Source of the DNA: Lachnospiraceae bacterium UBA5895
GTDB lineage: Bacteria; Bacillota; Clostridia; Lachnospirales; Lachnospiraceae
NCBI GenBank assembly: GCA_002431915.1
Contig: DJEP01000063.1
Coordinates: 5,263 to 23,696, forward strand
Length of the DNA stretch: 18,434 bases
Direction: 5' to 3'
In this document: positions 8,078-15,796 of the stretch, piece by piece
Layout of the letters: every line of letters begins with the position of its first letter
How positions within the stretch are numbered: the first letter of the stretch is position 1
Translations under genes and position numbers: made by a program
Notes under the pieces: generated by a model
The model's database searches: none
Told to the model about the DNA's origin: nothing
Seen by the model: the letters and a program-made list of their open reading frames with translations, nothing else

Positions 8078-9750
8078 CTATTTATCAAAAACTTTTCCCG
8101 TAGGTATCATCGTTGACATGTCCTGCGCATGTCCTTTCTGCAAATATTCAACCATGTAATCCTCATTGCCAAACGAATAATACAAAAAACGTCTGTCTCT
8201 GCTATCTCCTTCTTTCCAGTCAAAAATAGCATCTGACTGCTCTCCATCCATCAATTTTTCATAGGCCTGCGGAAGATCCACGTAGCTGACCGGTGCCTGT
8301 GATACCTGCATCGTGTCATGGTTCTCACCTTTTCCCTTTGCCATAAAAAGCGCCGCCTGTCTCATGAATTGATCCTCATGAGTATAATCACCATTATAAC
8401 CATGATCAGCCATAATAATCAAAGCTGTATTATCAAATGTTCCGCTTTTTTTCAATTCATCGATATACATGACTGCCAGGGTAAGCGCAGCTTCCGTATT
8501 TTGGCGATAGGTTCCGTCCTTTTCATCAATCACATTGCATTCTTTATCGAACATAAACGGCGTATGCGCTCCATCCAGATGAATAAATTTAAAGCGTTTA
8601 TCTACTGCATCTACTGTTATCCCGGATTCTTCCAGATTCCGCTTGAATTGAAGATTCTTTTCCGTAAATCCGCTATACCCGCACTCAACGACGATTTCTT
8701 CATCAAATCCCGCCTTTTTCGTTACACAAAAACGCTTCAGGTCAAAAGGCGCATACCGGAAACCAATCAGTTTCAGTTCCTGTTTAGCCAGGCGTATCCA
8801 GGAATTCACTTTGTATTTTGCTATGATGATATTATCGAAATCAGAAAGAACACTTTCGTCCTGCGTATGAAGTTCATCTTCATACAGATCAATCAGATAC
8901 CCCCGTTGCTTAAGATTTTCAAACAAAGAAGACTCTGTATACACTTTATTTACATATTCAGTAAAAGGTTCTTCATTCTCATACCAGTCTCCTCCCAGGA
9001 TAAAGGGAATGGATCTTTTCGTGCAAGAATAAGCACCTGTCATATTCTCAAAATAAGTAAAATCTGAAAAGCTCTCTCTGTATTCCGGATGCTCAGTAAG
9101 CAAATCTGAAAATTCTCTGGAATCAACACTGTCTAACAACAGTATTACAAAATTCTCATTCTGTGACATCACAAATTCATCTTTTTCTGTTACATACAGC
9201 TGCGTTGATTTCTTGATTGGAGGGTCCGAAATTACTACACTGATTCCCGTTACTAACAACATAAGTGTAAGAAAAGCACTTACTAAAATAACAATTTTCT
9301 CCAGCATCCTGTTTTTAAGACAATAAACAGGAATACAATTATCGCACCGGTCACTCCCCATAAAATCAGGGACTCCCGACGAAGTGACAGATAATCATTC
9401 CAATTAATATTTGTGCCATCAAGCGGTGGCAGATTTGCTATCAGGAAATTTCCCTGGACATAGGTGCAGACCAGCAAAAGTAAGCCTCCTGCCAATCCGA
9501 TTCTATACAGCACAGGATGTATCAACAACAAAACAGCATAGATGCTCACCATAAGAAGCAGACCGGAAATAAACATCCCCAATATAAGAAGCAATAATTT
9601 CCCAAAATCAAACCAGAATTCATCCAGATTCGTACAATATAATTCTATAGGTGCATATAAAAACAAAATAAAACTAATCGCCAGGGATAAAATAATCCCC
9701 GGCAATATTTTTTCTTTTGACAGTTTTTTCTCTGTAATGGTTTTATACAC
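8078..9750 (-). pseudogene. LtaS-like membrane phosphotransferase, copy 2, frameshifted
   Basis: Two overlapping frames together match the intact neighbour (9789-11453) over its full length. The first frame starts at a GTG (9750) with GGGGGAG seven bases upstream. It encodes four membrane segments and stops at 9283. The second frame continues from the fifth membrane segment through the extracellular domain to 8078. The switch lies at the A5 tract (T5 at 9312-9316 on the plus strand): a sixth A would give VLKNRMLEK, aligning gap-free with FLKKELFAK of the neighbour. Downstream all metal and catalytic motifs are kept: LLLDSVDSREF, GAYSCTKRS, HLDGAHTPF and IIMADHGYNG. An ATG at 9307 could restart translation as a one-segment anchored catalytic domain. 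The break could be a real mutation, a phase-variable tract or a sequencing error. Confidence 0.82.
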
Positions 9751-9788
9751 AGTCTGTCTCCCCCTGTATTGTTTATAATCCTGGATAC

Positions 9789-11453
9789 TTATCGATTATA
9801 TTCTCTTCCTGTAAGAACCATCGTGTCTCTGTCAAACGCATGACCTGTCTGCATATATTCCGTTATGTGGTCTTCATCCAGGAAAGAATACTTAAGGAAA
9901 CGACGTTCTCTCACATCTCCTTCTTTCCAGTCAAATGCTGCATTGCTCTGCTGTCCGTCCAGCAGACGCGAATACGCCTCCTGAAGATCTTCAAAGCTGA
10001 CCGGCGCCTGAGATATCTGCATTGTGTCGTGGCTTTCATTGCGACCTTTTATCATTAACAACGGACACTGTCTCATCCAGGCTTCCTCTCCGGATTCTTC
10101 CAAACTGCCGTTGTATCCATGATCTGCCATGATAATAAGTACTGTATTATCATAAGCTCCACTTTCGCGCAGCTTTTCCACATAATCTGCCGCCTCCAGC
10201 ATTACAGCTTCCACGCTCAGTTCATACGTTCCCTCGTGCTCATCAATGATATTCATATCCTTATCGTAGATAAAAGGAACATGTGCTCCATCCAGATGGA
10301 AAAATTTAAATTTAGGGTTTGAATTCTCGGTTGTAATTCCTTCATCATCCAGATGCCCCTTGAACTGATAATCTGATGTAGTAAAGCTATAACTTTCCCC
10401 CGTATTTTCCACCCTGACCAATTCATCAAAAGCTGCAGATTTGAAAATACACTTTTTCTTCAATTCAAACGGTGCATATCTGAAACCTATCAGTTTTAAT
10501 AAAGGTTTGGCAAATTTCGCATAAGAGCTTAATTTAAAGTCAACTCTGTACACATTACTGAACATTTTGGCAATATCGTCATTCATGTACAACTCAGTGT
10601 CGCAGAGTTCCATGTTATAGTCCTTCTCCTGTAACATCTGAAATAGCGGTGATACATAATACATATTTTGCATGTAATCATCGAACGGTTCATCATTTTC
10701 ATACCAGTCGCCGGATAAAATAAAAGGAATAGAGCGCTTTGTACAGGAATAAGCTCCAACAGTATTTTCAAAATAAGTAAAGTCTTGAAACTCTTTTCCG
10801 TATTCCGGATGGTCTTCCAGTAATTTGGAAAATGTTCTGGCATCTACAGAATCCAATAATAAAATCACAAAATTCTGATCATCCGACATTACAAACTCTT
10901 TGTCTGCTCCGATCTGATAATGCGCTTTTTCCTGCAATACACCACTGGTAAGTGTAACACTCACAGCTGTCACAAGCAGCATCAGAGTCAGACCTCCGCT
11001 AAGATACATTACCGTCTTAGCAAACAATTCCTTCTTCAGAAATATGCACATGACAATCGTAATAATTGCTACGATCATCCAAAGAATGATGCCTTGTGTT
11101 CTCAAAATAGTATAATTATCCCAGTCAATTGTACTGCCGTCCAGAGGTGGAAGATTTTTTACCATAAAGTTGCCCTGGACATAAGTACTAATCAATGCAA
11201 TAAATCCCCCTGCCAGACCTATCCGGTATGCGACAGGATGAATCATCCATAGCACAGCATATGCCAGACTCATGGCAACCGCACAGATTGCAAATAACCC
11301 CAGTGACGCAGTAAACAATATTCCAAAATCAAACCAAAATTCATCTGCATTGCTGCAATATAAATCTATCGGTGCATACAAAAACACCAGAAAACCAACA
11401 GCAACTGACAAAACAATGCCCGGCAGTAATTGTTTCTTATCCCGCTTTTTCAT
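9789..11453 (-). CDS. LtaS-like membrane protein with extracellular alkaline-phosphatase/sulfatase-superfamily domain, copy 1
   Basis: From the ATG at 11453 the protein has 554 residues. Five membrane segments (about 10-28, 45-70, 78-97, 120-139, 148-168) precede an extracellular domain, the layout of lipoteichoic acid synthase LtaS. Metal-site and catalytic candidates are Asp201 (LLLDSVD), Thr238 (AYSCTKRS), His386/His391 (HLDGAHVPF) and Asp444-His445 (MADHGYNG). The site lacks the CxPxR signature that true sulfatases need for formylglycine, so a phosphotransferase or hydrolase using Thr is more likely. The acceptor is unknown; transfer of phosphoglycerol, phosphoethanolamine or a phosphonate group to an envelope polymer is inferred from the operon. 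The frame extends 21 codons further upstream (to 11516), but that would overlap the previous gene; AGGAG lies about 12 bases before the ATG at 11453. Confidence 0.88.
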   Translation of the reverse strand: MKKRDKKQLLPGIVLSVAVGFLVFLYAPIDLYCSNADEFWFDFGILFTASLGLFAICAVAMSLAYAVLWMIHPVAYRIGLAGGFIALISTYVQGNFMVKNLPPLDGSTIDWDNYTILRTQGIILWMIVAIITIVMCIFLKKELFAKTVMYLSGGLTLMLLVTAVSVTLTSGVLQEKAHYQIGADKEFVMSDDQNFVILLLDSVDARTFSKLLEDHPEYGKEFQDFTYFENTVGAYSCTKRSIPFILSGDWYENDEPFDDYMQNMYYVSPLFQMLQEKDYNMELCDTELYMNDDIAKMFSNVYRVDFKLSSYAKFAKPLLKLIGFRYAPFELKKKCIFKSAAFDELVRVENTGESYSFTTSDYQFKGHLDDEGITTENSNPKFKFFHLDGAHVPFIYDKDMNIIDEHEGTYELSVEAVMLEAADYVEKLRESGAYDNTVLIIMADHGYNGSLEESGEEAWMRQCPLLMIKGRNESHDTMQISQAPVSFEDLQEAYSRLLDGQQSNAAFDWKEGDVRERRFLKYSFLDEDHITEYMQTGHAFDRDTMVLTGREYNR

Positions 11454-11472
11454 TTCTAAATAATTCTCCTGC

Positions 11473-11754
11473 TTATTTGTCCTGCTTATCTGCTGCCTGA
11501 TCCAGCATGATGTCATCGGACTCTACTTCTTTATTTCTGTTCTCGTCGATTCCCAGGCTCTTGTCGATCTTCTTTTTTGCTTTTCTCCAGTAAATACCGG
11601 CTGCGGCACCTACTGCAATGATTACTCCGGCAACTGCCTGAATGGCATAGTTCATAACAGAAGGATCAATGTATGCATCTGCGGTACCGGAGAACAGTAC
11701 TGCGAATGCTGCTGCGAAAAATGTTACCTGTGCGATTTTGCTTAATTTCTTCAT
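11473..11754 (-). CDS. Small membrane protein with YIDPS motif
   Basis: The 93-residue protein begins with a signal-peptide-like segment (MKKLSKIAQVTFFAAAFAVL...GTADA). A short conserved-looking stretch AYIDPSVMNYAIQA, a second hydrophobic segment (about 40-55, rich in Gly and Ala) and the basic patch YWRKAKKKIDK follow, ending in an acidic tail. If cleaved after ADA, the mature protein would start at YIDPS and have one membrane helix with a cytoplasmic tail. From memory, small proteins with a Y-[IL]-D-P start and a W-R-x-x-K end occur beside sulfatase-superfamily genes in surface-polysaccharide loci, but I know of no assigned function. AGAGGT lies six bases before the ATG. It sits 52 bases after the YidC-TagF gene and 19 before the LtaS-like start, so it could be an accessory subunit of either. 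Confidence 0.8.
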   Translation of the reverse strand: MKKLSKIAQVTFFAAAFAVLFSGTADAYIDPSVMNYAIQAVAGVIIAVGAAAGIYWRKAKKKIDKSLGIDENRNKEVESDDIMLDQAADKQDK

Positions 11755-11806
11755 GATTTTACCTCTTTCTTCTATTTTTTATCTATTGTAATTTTTGTTT
11801 TGTAGC

Positions 11807-13903
11807 TTATTGTTCTTTTGCTTTTTTGATCTGTTCCTGGACTGCCTGTACAATATATTTCGCACCTACTTCGGCACTGTTGCCCAGGTTATATACATAC
11901 TCTTCCACGAATTTTTCAATTCTGTCATGGTAAGCATCTTTCTGTTCCAGCAGATTTCTGACCTTGCTTTCGGTCTCTTCTGTCTTCGCAGGATCCAGAC
12001 GATCTCCGATAACATCACGCATCCAGATATTGATGGGTACGGTGTCGATCTTCTGATACTCCGGATTCATGACCTTCATGGGCGTATCCACGAATAATAC
12101 CGGCTTGTTCGTCGTAAACGCATATTCATAAGCGATACCGGACCAGTCGGTCACCAACAGATCTGCCTCAAATACAGTGCTGTTGGAAGAGAAGTCGGTC
12201 TGAATCTCGATATCCGGATTATTCGCATAGCGCTCTTTCAGGCGATCCATCTTATCCTGCTGCAAGCGTACCTGCTGGGGATGAGGACGTACTACCACTT
12301 CATAGCCCTTTCCTGCCAGGTCATCCAGCATGCCTTCCAGACAGCTGTCCACAATATTGTCCTTCTGCCAGGAAGGAGCGATCAGAATATGTTTTTTCTC
12401 ATGAGGTGTTTTATCTGCCTTCTTGTAATCTTCGATCATGCGATCTAACAGACAGTATCCCCAGTCGATCAGCTTTTTAGGAGGCAAAACATATGCCTCT
12501 TCAATTTTCCGAATCTCTTCTGTCTGATGTTTTCCTACGCAGTATACAGTATCATAATGATCCATAGATCCGGTACGCATGGTCATATTCAGACTGTCCA
12601 TTCCATGTGGAATATAGATATATTCGATATCTTTTCTCACATAGCTGCGCTTAATATGAAAGTTCTCAATATCCGGCATGGTCATTACCACCACATCCGC
12701 ATCCATCTTCATCATCAGTGTGATCAGGCGCTTCTCTCCGATATAGTAAGCACGGATCTTGTTCTCTTTTTCCGCCAGTGCGAAGATCTGGTCTTCCGGA
12801 TCGCTGGTAATATAATGAATAGTCAGATTCGTATGGGCTAACAGCCATTCGATGATTCCCTGATAATATTTATAGAAGCCACTGCTCTCGGAATAAAATA
12901 CCAGATGTTTATTCACCACAGAGAAGAAGCGCTTGAAATCCTTCTTCTCTCTCTTGGCGTATGGATTTTTCTCAAATAGTTTCTTCTTGCCGCCGATGGA
13001 CTGCAATTCTTCCAGTTCCTGTTTGCTGGCTTCCAGTGCTTCGTAATCCACATAATCCCTGGGATTGATTGCCCAGTTCAGCAGATACAGCTGCAAAATG
13101 GCAAACAGGTTGCTGGCAATCCAGTACAGTGCCACACCTGCCGGAACAAACCAGCCCAGATATAAGGACAGACCTACGGAAATTGCCATCATGCCGTATT
13201 TGTTCAGTTTGGACTGCTCTGCCTGAATCACATTGGCCGCATTCTGCGCCACACATAACAACCATGCGGATACTCCCGCGGCAATGGGCACAATAATATC
13301 AATGCCACCCACTTCGGAAGGCACCCAGCTTAAATTAATCCCACAGAAGTCCAGAGATATCCCCTCTACCTGCTGCAGCATGGACGGAATATCCACACCG
13401 GCAAGGCTGCTTTGAAATGCAGCAAACTGCTCTGCATATTTGCCGCTCTTAATCATCTCCACAACCGTCAGCTGAATGGAAGAACTCTCGGGATTCGCCC
13501 CTGCAAGACTCACTGCCAGACTGTTAAATGCTGCAATCACATTCTGCGGCATATGTAACAGATAATCCAGCGGATGATAGATAACCTCTACCAGTCCCAT
13601 CAGCAGAATAATCTGAACCGCCAGGGGAATCAGAGATGCCAGGGGATTATACTTTTCTCTCTTAAATATCTTCGACTGTTCGTCTGCGATGCGGTCCGCA
13701 TCTCCGAAGTGTTTTGCCTTAATCCGGTTGATTTCCGGCTGCATTTTAACCATTTTAATGGAGTTCTTCTGTACCCAGACAGACACCGGCAAAAGAACGA
13801 TCTTACTGATCAGTGTGAACAAAATAATAGCCAGACCGTAATTATGTACCACATAATAGCAGAAGTACATAACATATCCTAACGCTTCTGAAAGTATTCG
13901 CAT
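11807..13903 (-). CDS. Fusion: YidC/Oxa1 insertase domain + TagF-like CDP-glycerol glycerophosphotransferase
   Basis: The 698-residue protein is one open frame. Residues 1-285 resemble Gram-positive YidC: YGLAIILFTLISKIVLLPVS, the charged hairpin KMQPEINRIKAKHFGDADRI, NPLASLIPLAVQIILLMGLVE, three further membrane segments near 203-277 and PAGVALYWIASNLFAILQ. The groove position usually Arg holds Lys34, and there is no lipobox at the N-terminus. After a charged linker (about 285-325), residues 330-695 resemble TagB/TagF transferases of teichoic acid synthesis: IPHGMDS (His433), RPHPQQ (His541) and TDWSGIAYEYAF (585-596). This half should use CDP-glycerol or another CDP-polyol on the cytoplasmic face. 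YidC alone inserts membrane proteins; here it may anchor the transferase or insert partners. AAAGGAGAAAG lies just before the ATG. It leads the operon and is not in the usual rnpA-yidC-jag context. Confidence 0.9.
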   Translation of the reverse strand: MRILSEALGYVMYFCYYVVHNYGLAIILFTLISKIVLLPVSVWVQKNSIKMVKMQPEINRIKAKHFGDADRIADEQSKIFKREKYNPLASLIPLAVQIILLMGLVEVIYHPLDYLLHMPQNVIAAFNSLAVSLAGANPESSSIQLTVVEMIKSGKYAEQFAAFQSSLAGVDIPSMLQQVEGISLDFCGINLSWVPSEVGGIDIIVPIAAGVSAWLLCVAQNAANVIQAEQSKLNKYGMMAISVGLSLYLGWFVPAGVALYWIASNLFAILQLYLLNWAINPRDYVDYEALEASKQELEELQSIGGKKKLFEKNPYAKREKKDFKRFFSVVNKHLVFYSESSGFYKYYQGIIEWLLAHTNLTIHYITSDPEDQIFALAEKENKIRAYYIGEKRLITLMMKMDADVVVMTMPDIENFHIKRSYVRKDIEYIYIPHGMDSLNMTMRTGSMDHYDTVYCVGKHQTEEIRKIEEAYVLPPKKLIDWGYCLLDRMIEDYKKADKTPHEKKHILIAPSWQKDNIVDSCLEGMLDDLAGKGYEVVVRPHPQQVRLQQDKMDRLKERYANNPDIEIQTDFSSNSTVFEADLLVTDWSGIAYEYAFTTNKPVLFVDTPMKVMNPEYQKIDTVPINIWMRDVIGDRLDPAKTEETESKVRNLLEQKDAYHDRIEKFVEEYVYNLGNSAEVGAKYIVQAVQEQIKKAKEQ

Positions 13904-13934
13904 GATATCTTTCTCCTTTTAGTCAATAGTATTA

Positions 13935-13963
13935 ATTATATACATAATCCTGCATTTTTTCAA
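13935..13963 (-). promoter_or_regulatory. Near-consensus sigma-A promoter of the surface-polymer operon
   Basis: On the minus strand, TTGAAA (13958-13963) and a perfect TATAAT (13935-13940) are 17 bases apart. The -10 ends 31 bases before the ATG of the YidC-TagF gene, giving a short leader. I see no operator-like repeat around it, so expression is probably strong and largely constitutive. Confidence 0.8.
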
Positions 13964-13978
13964 CCTAATGTTCAAAGA

Positions 13979-14021
13979 ACAGGCAGAATCTTCCGTTCAT
14001 GGAACAAAAAATTCTGCCTGT
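13979..14021 (-). terminator. Terminator-like hairpin after the diguanylate cyclase gene
   Basis: ACAGGCAGAAT (13979-13989) and ATTCTGCCTGT (14011-14021) are perfect 11-base inverted repeats with a 21-base loop, starting ten bases after the cyclase stop. On the minus strand the stem is followed by TCTTT, a modest T tract. It separates the cyclase from the polymer-operon promoter. Confidence 0.65.
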
Positions 14022-14031
14022 CCGTTATTTG

Positions 14032-15702
14032 TTATTCTTCCGCCGGCTTCTCATAATATGCGAAGTCATTCTTTCCATTTTTTTTGACCTTATACATGGC
14101 ATCATCCGCACATACGATCAGCTGTTCCAGATTGTCCGTATCCTTGGGATAACTTGCAACACCGATACTGCCGCCGATCTTATGTTTTGTACCGCAAAGT
14201 GTCACGTCCTTGGTGAATACCTGTCTGCACTGGTATGCGGTCTTCTCTACCAGCATGCTCTGGCTGCTGCGAAGGATCAGTATAAATTCGTCTCCTGCGA
14301 AACGGTAGGAAGTAAGTATCTGTGACTGCATGTCTTTCAACCGGTTGGCTACCTGCTGCAGTGCTTCATCTCCCGCTGTATGTCCGTAGGTATCGTTGAT
14401 CTTCTTGAAATTATCAATATCCAGCATCATAACCGTACAGGGGATCTTCGCATCGATCAACTGCTCCAGATCCTTCATGAACTTACTGCGGTTCGGTAAT
14501 CCGGTCAGGAAATCATGCTGAGACGCTGCCTCCATGATCTCTCTGGCCGTCTCCAGTTCCTGCAGCAGTTTTCTTCTGCGTAAGTTATCAAAACATACCC
14601 AGCACACAATAATGATCAGTGCCACGATCAACACTAATCCCGGCACGATGGCTTCCCGGTTCCTTGCAAAAAATCCCTCTTCATGATTGACAAATTCCGT
14701 ATCTTCCGGAAACTGCCAGGCTTCCAGTCCAAACCGGCGCATAACATCCTCATCCACGCAGTAGACATTCGGGCTGTCCTGCACCACATTAATCTCTCCG
14801 CTGTCCGTGCCGTTGGCGATATCCATGGCAATCTGCGCCGCAATCTCTCCCGACTTATACATGGAGACTACGTTGCCGCCCAGCAATCCATCGCCGATCC
14901 CCGCTTCCACCATACGATAGACGGGAACCTTGGCGTAATTGACGATCATCCGTACAGCCTGTGAGCTGGTATATTGCTTGCCGCTGGCATCCTCTGACAT
15001 AGAGATATAGATCAGTATCGTCTTATTATCTACTTTGCTGATTGCTCCCTGCAATCTCGCTGTTGTCAGTTGCGATGCATTGATCTCACTGAATTCCAGA
15101 TTCGGATAATTCTCCGCCGCGCTGTAGAAATTCTTCCGCTCTGCTTCCCCGGTCACCGTATTGTCTAATATGGCAACCACCTTTGTGGCATTAGGATTCA
15201 CCTTCAATGCCATATCAATGTTCTTCTCGACGGACAATTTTTCAAGGATTCCGGTCACCAGCGGATTCTTCGCCGCTTCCATGGCATATTCCTCATCGTT
15301 GACACCTTCGAACACAATTGGAATATTCTCAAACAGTTCCTCCCTGTAATCTATGGCAAACCGAAGTGCCGCATCGTCTCCCACAATGACCACATCATAT
15401 GGATCTGTATTCTCCAGATGATACTTCAACATATCATGGAACATATTCAGTGCCTCTTCGGATGTAAATCGCTTCGTATCCATGAACTCATAATCAACAG
15501 TGGTATTCTCCTCCACTCCTGCCTGGATTCCTTCGATCTGCGTCTGTACCGTATCCCAGCCATAGGAATAAGCACTGATAAAAAGTACTCTCTTGTTCTT
15601 AGAATTCGTTCCCTGTGCCTCTGCCTGTATGGAGGTCGTTCCCATGACCCCCGCGCCTACGAGAATGAGCAGCGACAGCAATAAAGCTCTCCACTTCCTC
15701 AT
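14032..15702 (-). CDS. Membrane diguanylate cyclase with ABC-substrate-binding-like sensor
   Basis: The 556-residue protein has a signal or anchor segment (about 6-26), a large extracytoplasmic domain (about 35-335) resembling the ABC-type substrate-binding family PF04392, a membrane segment (353-371), a short linker and a C-terminal GGDEF domain (about 395-550). The active-site loop reads AGDEF (469-473), with DFLTGLPNRSKF and MLDIDNFKKINDTYGH at the expected places, so synthesis of cyclic di-GMP is likely. The product-inhibition RxxD motif is absent: SQIL stands at that position. The sensor half carries FISAYSYGWDTVQTQIEGI and VIVGDDAALRFA, typical of these binding domains; the ligand is unknown. 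GGGGAGAA lies about six bases before the ATG, and the gene has its own promoter. Confidence 0.92.
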   Translation of the reverse strand: MRKWRALLLSLLILVGAGVMGTTSIQAEAQGTNSKNKRVLFISAYSYGWDTVQTQIEGIQAGVEENTTVDYEFMDTKRFTSEEALNMFHDMLKYHLENTDPYDVVIVGDDAALRFAIDYREELFENIPIVFEGVNDEEYAMEAAKNPLVTGILEKLSVEKNIDMALKVNPNATKVVAILDNTVTGEAERKNFYSAAENYPNLEFSEINASQLTTARLQGAISKVDNKTILIYISMSEDASGKQYTSSQAVRMIVNYAKVPVYRMVEAGIGDGLLGGNVVSMYKSGEIAAQIAMDIANGTDSGEINVVQDSPNVYCVDEDVMRRFGLEAWQFPEDTEFVNHEEGFFARNREAIVPGLVLIVALIIIVCWVCFDNLRRRKLLQELETAREIMEAASQHDFLTGLPNRSKFMKDLEQLIDAKIPCTVMMLDIDNFKKINDTYGHTAGDEALQQVANRLKDMQSQILTSYRFAGDEFILILRSSQSMLVEKTAYQCRQVFTKDVTLCGTKHKIGGSIGVASYPKDTDNLEQLIVCADDAMYKVKKNGKNDFAYYEKPAEE

Positions 15703-15763
15703 ATTCTGTTCTCCCCATTTTCCAACAACTGTTGCCGTCTCTGTAGCAGTTTTTTCTAGTACT

Positions 15764-15791
15764 ATTGTACCACATTCTATTTCTAAAACAA
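15764..15791 (-). promoter_or_regulatory. Promoter of the diguanylate cyclase gene
   Basis: On the minus strand, TTGTTT (15786-15791) and TACAAT (15764-15769) are 16 bases apart. The -10 is preceded by TGG, an extended -10. The leader to the ATG at 15702 is about 55 bases; I do not recognise a cyclic-di-GMP riboswitch in it. Confidence 0.6.
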
Positions 15792-15796
15792 AGAGA

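Noticed and set aside
8318..9067. A 249-codon open frame on the plus strand opposite the second LtaS-like gene
   Set aside because: It is antisense to a conserved coding frame, its protein shows no family motif, and no ribosome binding site was evident.
8078..9361. Treating the second LtaS-like part as its own gene from the ATG at 9361
   Set aside because: The residues before the fifth membrane segment in that frame (MGSDRCDNCIPVYC) do not match the intact paralogue; they are the shifted reading of the fourth membrane segment.
9283..9361. Programmed -1 frameshifting at TTAAAAAC
   Set aside because: The bases do not form an X XXY YYZ slippery heptamer in the upstream frame and I see no clear stimulatory hairpin; slippage or error at a homopolymer is simpler.
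9789..11453. Annotation as a true sulfatase
   Set aside because: The CTKR sequence lacks the proline of the CxPxR signature, and five membrane segments before the domain fit LtaS-like transferases better.
15727..15756. Plus-strand hairpin AACTG...CAGTT followed by six T, looking like a terminator
   Set aside because: No plus-strand gene ends nearby; the stem is short with wobble pairs and lies in the leader of the cyclase gene on the other strand.
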